The position numbers were made by a program, and so were the translations under genes. Positions 44,351 to 54,748 of a DNA stretch of 64,000 nt are shown piece by piece; the stretch's first letter is position 1; each line of letters starts with the position of its first letter. Below the pieces are notes generated by a model, which ran no database searches, had not been told where the DNA came from, and saw only the letters and a program-made list of their open reading frames with translations. Source of the stretch: Pegoplata infirma (lineage: Eukaryota > Arthropoda > Insecta > Diptera > Anthomyiidae); NCBI GenBank assembly GCA_963921195.1, contig OY992538.1, positions 12,114,330-12,178,329 of the forward strand, read 5' to 3'.

Positions 44351-45420
44351 GTATGTGTGTTTGCTATTGTGAATAAAAATACAGTTTTTTATTAACCCAT
44401 TTCTTACCGGAAATTTAAACGTTGGAATTTTTTGACGAATTTTTCAAGAATGACTCCTTTTCGTCCCTTTGTGAATAAAAACTGTGAATTTCAACGTTTA
44501 AATTTAATAAAAAGTTTTATTAGGAATAGGTCCTTCTCCCCTTGTAAAGAGCGGACTTTTGAAAATTTTCCAAAAATATCTTTTTTCTTCGGTAATAGAC
44601 CAAACCTTTATAAAAAAGTTCAAAATGTTTATTATATTATTACAATGTCGTCCGAAACGGAAACGTCTAAAAAGATAAAAAGAAGATGATCACAGCCCAT
44701 TGTTTTTATTTTCTGGTGCTTTTTGATCTTTTTACATGGAACGGGTATTTAAGGCGATTTTTAAATTTTTACGTGACGCTTTTCTTTAATTCTTTTTTTA
44801 GTGAAAGGATACTTTCTGCAGTTTTTTAACAACGCGATAATTTTGCGTTATTTTCTTGACTGTTGTTTTTCTAAACATTTCTTGAGTTTACTGGCAAAAT
44901 TAAATAGATTTTATTAACTGCCTTATGTATTAAAAGTCAAATTAATGGAAATCTATTAAAGATCATTTATAAAAGAGATATTTTATAAAAAAACAATTTT
45001 GTGAAGTGATGATTGCGACATGGAAAAAGATAGTCAGTTTGGCACAATTATCACAATTTTGCTAATTTAATAATATAAAATTAAAATTTGATCAGTAAAT
45101 CAAAATCCAAGAGACCAACTTTGCACTCAAGAGTAACATGACTACTCTTTAAGAATTATCCTTTTATAAAGTTATGGAATTGAAACAATATTTTACTCAA
45201 TTATTTTTCAATGTCACCCTGTTATTATGACAACTCTGTTTTTAGTTTTTACTACTGATGTTTTGTAATTTTGCAACGTTGCTAAATCTATTGAAACGAG
45301 AAGAAGAAAACAATTTTTTCTTAATTAAAAAAAAAAATCTAGCTTCTCAAGATTTCATTTCAACAAATAAACTCCCTGAAAAGTATTTATTGCTATCGCT
45401 TAACGTTTTAACAAAAAGAA
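44351..45420. other. Dcp1 upstream region
   Basis: AT-rich, with no recognisable element or core promoter. The last 80 bp is leader-like, and the ATG is in AAAGAAATGG context. Confidence 0.35.
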
Positions 45421-46731
45421 ATGGCTGATAAAAGTAAGACACGCATGAATTTAGCGGCCATAAAAAAAGTTGATCCCTATGCCAAGGACATAGTGGATAC
45501 ATCATCACATGTGGCATTTTACATATTCAATTCAGAACAAAATGAATGGGAGAAAACAGATGTCGAAGGAGCCTTTTTCATATACAGTCGTAATGCTCAA
45601 CCATTTCACAGTATTTTCATAAATAATCGCCTTAACACGACATCGTTTGTGGAGCCGATAACCAACCATTTGGAATTACAGGCACAGGCCCCATTTTTAC
45701 TCTATCGCAATGAAAGGTCTCGCATAAGAGGATTTTGGTTCTACAACAGTTTGGAATGTGATCGTATTAGTAAGATGGTTAGTGAACTGGTACAGGCAGC
45801 CGGTGGAACAGGAGAGGCTATGATAACAGCTGACAATTCCTCACAAGTGATCGATGCTAAGGAAAACAACAATGTGAATATATTTAGAATGCTGTCCAAT
45901 GCTCAGCAGGAATTCAATAATAGTAGCCAACAAATTGGCCATAATTCGACAACAACAGCAAATAATATAAATTCTGGCCAGACACTGCACACGCCAACTC
46001 AAAACATAGCGTCAGGCAATGTTTTAAAGTTTTTTGAATCAGCCAAGCCTACCGCTGAGGTATCAAACTATACACCACGCGTATTGGCCAACACTTTGTC
46101 TGTGGAACAGTTGGAGAAACAACAGCGGGATATTGCACCAAACCTACAAACCCTAGGTGGTGGCGGTGGTGTTGTCGATGACGTCAATCATTCTCTGTAT
46201 CACAGTAAAACAGATAATATGACTACAAATCGTCTTTCTTGTTCCTTGCTGGAAAGTGCAACTATTGAATCGTCAAATTCAATGTTTAATCAACCCCTAC
46301 CACGACCAGCCAGTGGTTCAATGGATATGAAACCCATAGTGTCCAGGGGACCAGATTTTGGTTTTGCTAAAGCTTTAACAGCTGCTACATGTGCACCCGG
46401 TCAATTGCCGGGAGAACAAATTTCCTTAAGTAAAATATTTTCCAATCTCAATTTGCAGCAAAGCTTATCACAACCCAATAGCTCTGCTGGAATGTCTGGA
46501 GGAAGTGAGGTGGTAAACAAGCCGGCTCTTATGCCACCCACAATGTTTGATAAGCCAGCTGCTTCGATGGAACCATTGAAAATATCTTCACTAACACCAA
46601 AACAAGAGCCACTTAATAAATATCAATTTGCACAGGCTTTTAACTATTTAATACAAAATGACGATGATTTTGTGCAAAAATTACATGAAGCCTATCTTAA
46701 AACAGTTTCAAAATTTGGCACATATCAATAA
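45421..46731 (+). CDS. Dcp1: mRNA-decapping protein 1
   Basis: Dcp1 is the activating partner of the decapping enzyme Dcp2 and a P-body component that acts after deadenylation. The single-exon frame encodes 436 residues. Residues 1-130 form an EVH1-type domain: MNLAAIKKVDPYAKDIVD, TSSHVAFYIFNS, EWEKTDVEGAFFIYSR, HSIFINNRLNTTSFVEPI, PFLLYRNERSRIRGFWFYN and ECDRIS. Residues 150-390 are a low-complexity Asn/Ser/Pro linker with a short hydrophobic helix ISLSKIFSNLNL near 341, a candidate partner-binding motif. The C-terminus, LNKYQFAQAFNYLIQNDDDF then VQKLHEAYLKT, is the conserved trimerisation helix region. It is somewhat longer than Drosophila Dcp1, the difference being in the linker. The start is unambiguous, as MADKS..TRMNLAAIKK matches the family N-terminus. 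The gene converges with Chrac-16, with 268 bp between stop codons. Confidence 0.96.
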   Translation: MADKSKTRMNLAAIKKVDPYAKDIVDTSSHVAFYIFNSEQNEWEKTDVEGAFFIYSRNAQPFHSIFINNRLNTTSFVEPITNHLELQAQAPFLLYRNERSRIRGFWFYNSLECDRISKMVSELVQAAGGTGEAMITADNSSQVIDAKENNNVNIFRMLSNAQQEFNNSSQQIGHNSTTTANNINSGQTLHTPTQNIASGNVLKFFESAKPTAEVSNYTPRVLANTLSVEQLEKQQRDIAPNLQTLGGGGGVVDDVNHSLYHSKTDNMTTNRLSCSLLESATIESSNSMFNQPLPRPASGSMDMKPIVSRGPDFGFAKALTAATCAPGQLPGEQISLSKIFSNLNLQQSLSQPNSSAGMSGGSEVVNKPALMPPTMFDKPAASMEPLKISSLTPKQEPLNKYQFAQAFNYLIQNDDDFVQKLHEAYLKTVSKFGTYQ

Positions 46732-46917
46732 TCAAATACTAGAAACATACATACATAGAAAATAATCAAACAAAAGAAAAAATATATATAAAAGTAATAT
46801 GTATGTCTGGGCATTTTGTCCTATAAACTTATAACTATAGATATTCCACTCTTAAAAAGAATCAGAAGATAGAAAGGGAGAAAAACGAGAATGTTTTTAA
46901 GAAATTTTTAATTCATT

Positions 46918-46923
46918 TTTATT
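46918..46923 (-). terminator. candidate Chrac-16 poly(A) signal
   Basis: AATAAA on the minus strand, 77 bp past the Chrac-16 stop. It overlaps the plus-strand signal of Dcp1 by three bases. Another AATAAA overlaps the Chrac-16 stop codon itself. Confidence 0.4.
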
Positions 46924-46926
46924 AAA
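46921..46926 (+). terminator. candidate Dcp1 poly(A) signal (ATTAAA)
   Basis: ATTAAA is the first good variant signal after the Dcp1 stop (189 bp downstream). It overlaps the opposing AATAAA at 46918-46923. Confidence 0.4.
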
Positions 46927-46999
46927 TGTTAAACAATGGATTTTATAAAGTATGATTTTTATTTTTTTGTGTTGTTATAACTCTTATATTATAGCATTT

Positions 47000-47777
47000 T
47001 TATTCACTCTCCGATGAGGACTCACTAGATGAATCGTCGCCCTGTTCTATTAGTGCCTTAAAATCTTTCACCTTAATCTTCTGCGGTACTATTTGCAGCA
47101 GAAATTCCAAATTATCTTCATTTTGTACCAGTTCTGCCAGATGTTCATATTTTAAGTTGCTTGGTTGTTTGGCACTATCGTAGGATTCTTTACTAAAATG
47201 TTTAATAAACATTTCCTAAATAGTTAAAAAGTAAAAATATGTTATTGACAAGGGAAAAAATGTAATAAAAAGAAAAAAAAATAGAGGTATTCAAAGTCTT
47301 ACACCATGTAGGGAAAACAGTTTTTAGCTGTAAGTAAAAACGGTAATACTTACAGCCCTGGCAATATGGCAAAAAGCTAATTTATTTAAAACAATTAAGC
47401 ATGCATTTTGAAAGATATTTTTAAAAAGTGCTCTTTCGACATCAGTACCATGGGAGTTACTGTGTGTTTAGATTCAAAAGCTGTTCGGACTCGAACATTT
47501 TCACAGTAACTCTCCAGGTCTGGCAAGTAGGACTCTGAATGCCACCGTAGAGTGTGATTTGAAACCAGTCGAGTTAACTGGAATTTGGATTCCAAAGATT
47601 TTTTTGTACATATTTTGTAGCAATCTATGTAATGCCAGAAAAATAAGCGCAAACCTGTGATTTGTAACTCACCGTTGATTTGGTCATTAAATATAAGACT
47701 TCATCTTTTATCACTCCGGTATCCAGGGAACTCTTCATTATGGTGCGTATACGTGTATGTGGTAATGCTGTATCCAT
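47000..47777 (-). CDS. Chrac-16: CHRAC 16-kDa-type histone-fold subunit
   Basis: Small histone-fold protein that pairs with a CHRAC-14 type partner in the chromatin accessibility complex (ISWI/ACF1) and aids nucleosome sliding. Two exons, 47777-47673 and 47215-47000, join in phase 0 (GTGAGT..TTTAG) into 106 residues. The first exon encodes MDTALPHTRIRTIMKSS then LDTGVIKDEVLYLMTKST, the first helices of the fold. The second encodes EMFIKHFSKESY, NLKYEHLAELVQNEDN and LEFLLQIVPQKIKVKDFK, the remainder, then an acidic Ser/Glu tail, as in CHRAC1/Chrac-16. The N-terminus is shorter than in Drosophila. The single intron (457 bp) holds AGTTTTTAGCTGTAAGT, a fragment of a dispersed repeat. The related NF-YC/Dpb3 families are less similar. 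Confidence 0.9.
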
Positions 47778-48316
47778 TTTGCTTTGCTGTTTATATGTTA
47801 ACTAATGTTTTATTTTTCTGGGACCGCAATACTTTGAAAATTTGTTAAGATCAATTATGATGCTACTTGCTTTGTTTACATCTGTTTATTTTCTCCGATA
47901 TAAATGCGCCCTCTGTTAGAGTTGCAAAAATATTGAATAACCGAGTACTTGGTTATATTAAGATTAGCCAATATATTTTTTAAACCAATATTGTACAAAT
48001 TTAAAGTTTTATAGAAATTTCACGGTTATTACCGGCCATAATTTCTCAATAATGATTTATTTCGAAATTTTTTAATGCACTAATTTAATCGAATGTATGC
48101 AAAAATACTGTGTTACACCTTGTGTTCCATTCCATGTTATCCCAAAACTAGGTTAAAATTCGAAATGATAGGAAACTCGTTACTTTTTGCCAGCGAGTTA
48201 TTTTAATCAAAGTTCTAGCCAATTCGCAGTGCTGTCAACTTTTGTTTGAGAAATCGTCAATTTTAAAAAAGAATCGTCAAGTTAAAAAAAAACAATAGTC
48301 GTCAAAAATTGTCATG
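47778..48316. other. Chrac-16 upstream region
   Basis: No gene or repeat is recognised. Up to about 47930 it may hold the 5' UTR and promoter of Chrac-16, but no core motif is distinct. Confidence 0.3.
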
Positions 48317-48323
48317 ACAAAAA

Positions 48324-48789
48324 CACAGACTAATACAGACTCGACATAAGTGACAGGTGTCAAAAAAGTATTCTTTAACCATATGGTTAATATTTTCAAA
48401 TTATTCTACGAATTAGGTTAGAAAGAGAAAACTGATATAACGCGCCATAAGAAAAATGGATGCCAAATCGTTTTTTGTTGTTTCACTCAGTGTGCAATTA
48501 CAATTCTGGCGTTGGCTTTGAATTTTGCTTGTTTCAATGCACTTTGTGTGTAGAGCAAAATTCAAAGCCAACGCTGGCGTTTTTTGCTGTACATACCAAA
48601 CGTATGGGAACAAGCAAAATTCAAAGCCAACGCCAGAATTGTAATTGCCCACTCACTCCTAAGTCGTAGAAAGTGTTGCCATGTTAGCGTAAAACGGACT
48701 AAAAACCGCTGTGTTTTCTCCTAAAATCGCTTAGTTTTTCCCCATTTTTTCTTATAAAACTCTACTGTCGAGTCTGTATTTAGTCTGTG
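48324..48789. mobile_element. CACAGACT MITE copy 1, 7-bp TSD ACAAAAA
   Basis: The ends CACAGACTAATACAGACTC and its near-inverse at 48789 (AGTCTGTG) are flanked by ACAAAAA at 48317-48323 and 48790-48796. Without its nested 160-bp insert it matches the copy at 49645-49944 almost throughout. Non-coding. A 7-bp duplication is unusual (P-like 7-8 bp is one option). Confidence 0.85.
48490..48649. mobile_element. 160-bp nested MITE, CACTCA duplication
   Basis: CACTCA stands at 48484-48489 and 48650-48655; the sister copy at 49800-49810 has it once. The arms CAATTACAATTCTGGCGTTG and its inverse enclose a third inverted piece (CAAAATTCAAAGCCAACGCT) in the middle, so the insert has a three-part palindromic layout. 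Confidence 0.8.
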
Positions 48790-48808
48790 ACAAAAATACG
48801 CAAAATAT

Positions 48809-48880
48809 AGTAAGTGTCTCTTCACAATACACCAGCAAGCAGCAGACAGCAAATTTTTGTACATTTATTTTGTTGTTGCG
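48809..48880. mobile_element. half copy of AGTGTCTCTTCACAATAC element
   Basis: AGTGTCTCTTCACAATACAC, CAGCAAGCAGCAGA and TTTGTTGTTG match the left part of the 51708-51964 element; the right half is missing. Confidence 0.55.
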
Positions 48881-49644
48881 CCAACACTAATACTCTAGAC
48901 CACTCCTTGGTACAGGGTGAAATGAGTTTCTGTTGATGTTTGTAACTATTTAAAATATTGATCGTAGACCTATCTTTAAGACGAAACTATCAATCAATTG
49001 ACCTGAAATTTGAAACTTTAGAAAAGCTTAAGGTCCAAGGACGAAGACTATTGAAATTGAATTTTTGTACATAGTCCCCCATATTAAAACTCCTCCCGAT
49101 ATTCACTTAAATCTGTCTTTTGCGCCAACTACTTTACTGCCAATAATTTTACTTTTGGTTCTTCGGCTCATCTTTTATTTTGCGTTTCTTTTTTTCTGGC
49201 ATATGACGAAAAACTGTTTTTATACCCTCCACTCTAGTGATAGAGGGTATATATAAGTTTGTCATTCCGTTTGTAACACATCGAAATATTGGTCTAGGAC
49301 CCCATAAAGTATATATATTCATGATCCTTGATCGATTTTAAGTCGATCTAGCGATGTCCGTCCGTCCGTCCGTCCGTCCGTCTGTCTGTCTGTCCGTTGA
49401 AAACACGCTAACTTTTGAAAGACTTTATGGAGGCTCCTGAAGTTTGACATATATGTTGGGTATTTACCGGGTCAGGTTGGTATTGCAATCCAGCCAAATC
49501 GGTCCAGTGGTTCAAAAGTTATGAGCAAAAGAGTAAATTTCGGGAAGGGAATTTTGCGAACTTTCGAGATAAAAACCACTCTAACTTTCGAAAGACAATT
49601 CTGAGGGTGCTGGAACGTGTTACATATCTTTGTCGTTCCCCAAG

Positions 49645-49944
49645 CACAGACTAATACAGACTCGACATAAGTGACAGATGTCAAAAAAGTAGTCTTGAAC
49701 CATATGGTTAATGTTTTCAAATTATTCTACGAATTAGGTTAGAAAGAGAAAGCTAATATAACGCGCCATTAGAAAAATGGATGCCAGATTGGTTTTTGTT
49801 GTTTCACTCACTCCTAAGTCGTAGAAAGTGTTGCCATGTTAGCGTAAAACGGACTAAAAACCGCTGTGTTTTCTCCTAAAATCGCTTAGTTTTTCCCCAT
49901 TTTTTCTTATAAAACTCTACTGTCGAGTCTGTATTTAGTCTGTG
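49645..49944. mobile_element. CACAGACT MITE copy 2, 7-bp TSD CCCCAAG
   Basis: 300-bp element with the same ends as 48324-48789, flanked by CCCCAAG at 49638-49644 and 49945-49951. It provides the empty site for the nested insert of copy 1. Confidence 0.88.
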
Positions 49945-50389
49945 CCCCAAGTCTATTTGGTTTTGAATTTCAGCAAAATCGGTTCAGTGGTTCAAAAGTT
50001 ATAAGCAAGGCTCTGAATTTCAGATTTTTTCACCTTAAACAGTTGAAAACTCGTTAAACAAGTTTTAACAAGCATGGTGAAATACCAGTTTTTTTTTAAC
50101 TTGTTGTTGTTTGTTTTCCTGCCGTGGGGTGCAGTTTAGTTGTTAGACAAGTAAATATTTGTTATTGTTTTTGTTTTTGTAACTGTATGTAACGGTGTAT
50201 AGTAAGTATTTTTGGAAAAAAATCAAATATTAGTTTGTTTTTGGTTTTTAAAGACGAGGATGTTAAAATAAAATGAGGGAAATATGTGAAATATATTTTT
50301 TTAACATATACGTATAGGTATAAAACAACAAAAATATTTTACAAAGTAATTTTGTTACTCAAACAAATAGTACACTAAAAAAAATATTT

Positions 50390-50680
50390 ACACTCAAAAA
50401 AATTTTACACTCAAAAAAAATGTTTTTTTTTAATTTTAAATTTAATTATTTTTTTTTTAATGAAATTCACACTCAAAAAAATGTTGACAGTCAAAAAAAT
50501 TTTACACTCACAAAAAAAAATTTACTCAAAATAATATATTTCTAATAAATATTTACACTCAAAAAAAAAAATTTTTTTTTTAATTTTTAATTTAATTATT
50601 TTTTTTTTTAATGAAATTCACACTCAAAAAAATTTTGACAGTCAAAAAAATGTTACACTCACAAAAAAATTTTACTCAAA
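50390..50680. repeat. duplicated ACACTCAAAAAA block
   Basis: Two ~170-bp tandem copies (about 50385-50545 and 50550-50700) each contain several TACACTCAAAAAA words and TTAATGAAATTCACACTC. The word equals the terminus of the TA-flanked elements at 7352, 13144 and 16119. Confidence 0.6.
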
Positions 50681-50795
50681 ATAATATATTTCTAATAAAA
50701 ATTTGTAATGCATTTTTTTTAGAAAATTACTATCAGATAACATTGTGGAGGGTATTCATAGATTCGACCAAGTCGAATTTAATTTTTCTACTTGT

Positions 50796-51707
50796 TTAAA
50801 ATGTTTTTTCTGGTAACTTTTTAACTTTTCCTGTCTTTGCACCAAATTGTTTAGCTTTTCCTTAAACGTTAGTATAATAAAAATAATAATATAGATTTTT
50901 CTCTTCTCTTTTGATAAAAAACTAATAATTTGCTTACAAAATTTTAATATTTTAATAAAAGGTTACCATGTTCGTTAAGGTTACCATGTTTTCCTCATTT
51001 AAACAAAAATCGTCATTTTTGTTTCTGGCGAAAACGAAAAATCGTCAATCGTCATTTTAGTAAATTTTACTTCAAAATTAATTTTTTTATTTTGTTGCTA
51101 GATCTAGCAGTTTTTTTGATTAAACAAAAAAGCAGTTTTATTTATTATTTTGGCAATGTTTTTCAACATTTTTTAGAAAATTAGTAGACCCGTTGTAGAT
51201 CAAGTTTTATTTGAGCCAAAAACGTATATTTATAAAGACTCTGCATGAGTCAATTCCTTTTGACGTTTGAAAATTTGTCAATTAAATATGCGGAAAATCT
51301 CTAGTATCAAAAATATAACGTTGGCATTACTCAAAGCTTATTCGATAGTTGTTCTGGTGGTAGAATTAGCGATGTCAACTCAGCGCGTTTCGAGCTAGAT
51401 TTAGCGCATTCGAACCACCCAAAAAGCTAATTCATTAAATCTAGCGCGACTTATAAATATCGAATTAAAACCACAATTTAATTATTTAACATATTTATTT
51501 AATTCAAAAATATAAACTTATTTATTTTAAGACGGTTTATTAAAGACTAGAATACTTAACGACTAAAATACAAAAAGCGTTTTGCGCTAGATTTAGCGCT
51601 TTCTGACCACCCAAAAAGCGAATTTTTTTAAATTAAAAAAAAAATGTTTTTATAAAAAAAAAAAAAAAAAATAGTTTAAAAATTATATTTAGCCATTTTT
51701 TAGACTT
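50796..51707. other. intergenic spacer
   Basis: Contains two related GCGCTAGATTTAGCGC-like segments (51390-51455 and 51575-51620, the latter followed by ..TTCTGACCACCCAAAAAGCGAATT). No gene recognised. Confidence 0.35.
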
Positions 51708-51964
51708 AGTGTCTCTTCACAATACATCAGCAAGCTGCAGATAGCAAAATTGTACATGTATTTTGTTGTTGGCGGAACAACAAAATACATGTAAAAATTT
51801 TGCAGTCTGAGGGCCAATTCTGTTTCTGTGATAAATTTATCACTGAAAAAATAATGTGACTTTGCCTATTAGTTTTCAATGAAGTAAACTGACATATTTT
51901 TTCATTCATACGTTTTTCACCGAACCAGAATCGACCCCCTGCTGCTGTATTGTGAAGAGACACT
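51708..51964. mobile_element. 257-bp MITE, AGTGTCTCTTCACAATAC ends
   Basis: AGTGTCTCTTCACAATACAT with CAGCAAGCTGCAG is inverted at 51938-51964. TACATGTATTTTGTTGTT / AACAACAAAATACATGTA forms an inner hairpin at 51752-51792. A half copy is at 48809. Confidence 0.7.
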
Positions 51965-52750
51965 TATTCTGCGAATAGGCCTGATGATTTTGCAAAAATT
52001 TATATTTAAACAGTTATTCAAATTTAGCGCTTTTTGATTCACTGTTTTGCGTGTTTTGCCTGTAAAAAGTTGGCATCACTGGGTACAACAACGAAAAACT
52101 AGTCGCTGAAAAAATAACGAGTTTCTTTTACCATCTCTAAAAAAATAGCGAACATATTCATGTGTGTGGTTTTTGGTTGGTCAATATATAAATCAGATAA
52201 TGGAATATTTTTAATTCTGCTGTGAAGATAAAAATATAAAAAAGTGCTATAATTATTACAAAAGCAATTAATTAATATGTCAATTCATAAACTTCACAAC
52301 GTAAACAAAAAGAAAATAAAGTGAAGAAAATCTTCGCACTTCGCATTGACAAAAAATCTAAAAAGAAAAATTTTTTTTTCTTTTTTTTTTGTAATAAGAA
52401 AACGTCGCCTTTCTTCGTTCGGCTAGCTGTGTGGAGATTACGATTTGTGTAATTAAATCAATTTTTTTTTCTGTTTCTGTTGTTGTATTTGGTTGTATTG
52501 TGTATTTATCGCATTTTTTTTGTGTAGATTGGCTGTCTCTTACACTCATAATATTTGGTGGAGGAGACGACAAAAACAACTTGAATTTATTTAATTTTTT
52601 TCGTTATTGTTATGTGTACAAAGTGAAAGATGTAGTCATGTATACATATTAGTGTTCTTTATAATATATTTAATTATATTGATGTATTGTTAAGTGATCG
52701 AGAATACTGCATTTCAAATTGAGAAATGTTCTTGTCTTAACATTTTTTAG
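51965..52750 (+). other. upstream region of the Gln-rich gene
   Basis: Probably holds the promoter, a 5' UTR exon and a first intron, since the coding exon is preceded by a splice-acceptor-like CATTTTTTAG at 52741-52750. No exon limits or core promoter can be set from the sequence. Confidence 0.3.
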
Positions 52751-52756
52751 GAAAAA

Positions 52757-52946
52757 ATGCAGAGCCAACAATCGCCTAGTCCAAATACGCAGCAATTGCA
52801 ACAGCAGGCCGCAACACAACAAACACAGCAGCAGCAACAACAATTGATATTGCCGCACCAACAACAACAGCAGCAGACACAATTGGTACAAAATCAAGGC
52901 AATGCAGTGGGCAAGATCAATGACACACAAAATATATCCTCTGTTG
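52757..52946 (+). CDS. first coding exon of an unrecognised Gln-rich protein
   Basis: The ATG at 52757 follows a TTTTTTAG acceptor. The exon encodes 63 complete residues (MQSQQSPSPNTQQLQQQ.., then QQQLILPHQQQQQQTQ and NAVGKINDTQNISSV) and ends at the donor G|GTAAGTG at 52946, leaving phase 1. Poly-Gln with Ser/Pro and no globular domain is typical of N-termini of fly nuclear and transcriptional regulators, but no family could be recognised. No matching continuation was found in the next 11 kb, so the first intron is at least that long. The exon borders and bias are seen; a regulatory role is only inferred. Confidence 0.6.
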
Positions 52947-53690
52947 GTAAGTGTAAATTTCATCGTATGATGCCAATGGAAAATTTTTAGAAAAAATATT
53001 TGGTGGTGGCAATTTTTTTCTCTTCTGACATGACACAAAAGTAATACTAGGGTTACCTGCTACCTCCTTCCTGATTAGTTGAGACGAGTTCTATAGTTTA
53101 CATGTATTGCAAGTGATTACGCGCTTGATTGAAGTGGTGTGTGTGTGTGTGTGTGATTTTACTGTACAATTGTGTATGTGTGTGTTTTCACACTGAAACA
53201 AATGGGGGTTGCCAGTTACATTTTTTTTATTATTCCTGTTTGTTTTATTAAAAATACTCGAAAATAATTATTTTTGGCATCATATTTATAAGGGCGTTAG
53301 GGAGACAACATAACGGGGTTTATGGGTGTGGCTAACCAAATGTTGGGGTGAATCTCTGGATTATTGGATGCTGGAACACTGAGCACAAATAAAATCCAAA
53401 TTGATTTTATGGCTCATTCAATATGAGAAAAAAATATCCCAAATAACCAAAAACCGAAAAGAAAGAAATAAAACAAAGGTTTGGAATTAGGATTTTGGAC
53501 AATGATATTTTATTCTGCAGAAAATGATCTTACCAATGCAAGTGCTAGGATGACAAGAAGGAATAATTATATTGCTAAGACCGGAAAATAGTATCTAAGA
53601 CCTTGATATTCAATCAAGGTCTTATTATTTTCAATAATAATTTTACACCACTCCACTTATAAGAACAAACTTTAAATGCGTTTAAAAAAC
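52947..53690 (+). other. start of long intron, (GT)n tract
   Basis: A (GT)n microsatellite lies at about 53136-53154. No other feature is recognised. Confidence 0.4.
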
Positions 53691-54710
53691 AAATCTATCA
53701 CTAAACTAAAAAAGCCTTAATATGCCATTTACATATACCTCGAAAACCAGAAAAAATGGGATTTCAATGAAAATCCAAGTAAATCCCATTACTTTTTTTG
53801 GATTTCAAATGTCAAATTCCATACAAAAAAAAACTTGAATTTTGGCAAAATCGTAAAATCGCAATTCAAAATCCCAACAAATTTCTACTACTTAATTGTA
53901 CAACTATGGTTTTTCCAAAATAATCACCCCTAATGCTTTTTACAACGCTGGACACGATTTTTTTTATCAGCTGTTGTTGTTTTTTATGAAATCAAAAAAT
54001 AAATACAATTTATTTTTTAAAAACTATTAAAAGCTTAATAAAAACAATGTTTAATTTAAAATTTACCATGGGAAATGGTAAACGCACAATTTAGTTGACC
54101 AATTTGGTCTTCCTAACAAAGAAAACACTTAATGGTGGCGGCCCCAAAATTGGCAAAAATGTAAATTTTCTTGCATTTAAGGAAGCAGCTCTATATAAAA
54201 ACACATTTTTTGATATTGTGGTCCCAACATATACTAGTGGGATTGAAAATATTGGCTTCGGCAAAGAAAAATCATTGGCCCGTACCACAGAAAAATAAAA
54301 AGTCTATTTTAACAAAAGTTTTATTTAAATTTCAAATTTTCTATACATTTTTTGAAAGTCGATTTTAAAAACAAAAACAATTTGTATGGAAATAAAATTA
54401 AAACCTGATTTTAAATTTATTTTATTTTCTTGTGGTAAGGCTGATTGTTTTTAGAAATATTTATAAAATTGGGTAATTTTCCAACTAACAACCCTGTACA
54501 CAAATCAAAAGCAAATACAGAGTTAGTACAAACAAAATCCCGCTAAATGTCAAAAAAAGCATATGTAAACGGTATAGATTTTAATTGGATTTAAAATCCA
54601 AGTTTATACGGATTTCGGGGTATATGAAACCAAATGACAATTTTCATTTGGTTTCATCTCATTCCGATTCGGAAAGTTCGATCTTGTATAAACGTGATAT
54701 TAAAATATTT
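53691..54710. mobile_element. foldback-arm copy split by a nested element
   Basis: 53696-53738 (AATCTATCACTAAACTAAAA) and 54637-54710 (GGTTTCATCTCATTCCGATT, CGGAAAGTTCGATC) match one arm of the 2042/54837 family. They are separated by about 900 bp with inverted ends: ATATACCTCGAAAACC near 53741 and GGATTTCGGGGTATAT near 54618. Confidence 0.5.
54050..54298 (+). pseudogene. gene-like fragment inside the nested element
   Basis: From ATG 54047 the frame reads MFNLKFTMGNGKRTI, one TAG, then LTNLVFLTKKTLNGGGPKIG, KNVNFLAFKEAALYKNTFF, DIVVPTYTSGIENIGFG and KEKSLARTTEK before TAA 54296-54298. Composition and codon use look protein-like, and it is flanked by leader-like sequence. No family recognised. 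It may be a decayed captured gene or processed copy; the opposite-strand frame is a shadow. Confidence 0.3.
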
Positions 54711-54748
54711 TAAGTTAAAAAAAATTCGGCTTAAGTTGAGTTTATTGC

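Larger units (their letters stand above)
49217..50795 (-). mobile_element. DINE/Helentron-like element with GTCC tract
   Basis: Minus-strand copy of the 14209-type element. Plus-strand order: TATACCCTCCACTC, TATATATAAGTTTGTCATTCC, (GTCC)n/(GTCT)n at 49354-49397, and GTTATGAGCAAA; far end GTGGAGGGTATTC.., GACCAAGTCGAATTTAATTTTTC, CTACTTGT. It is longer than the 14209 copy and carries the CACAGACT MITE (49645-49944) and a CACTCAAAAAA-rich block (50390-50680). Confidence 0.65.

Noticed and set aside
48413..48669. Frames on both strands over the CACAGACT MITE
   Set aside because: Both read through the nested palindromic insert; symmetric residues such as VGFEFCLF on both strands show they are repeat by-products.
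52670..53038. Minus-strand Leu-rich frame opposite the Gln-rich exon
   Set aside because: Leu runs are the antisense of CAG/CAA codons; the plus strand has proper splice borders.
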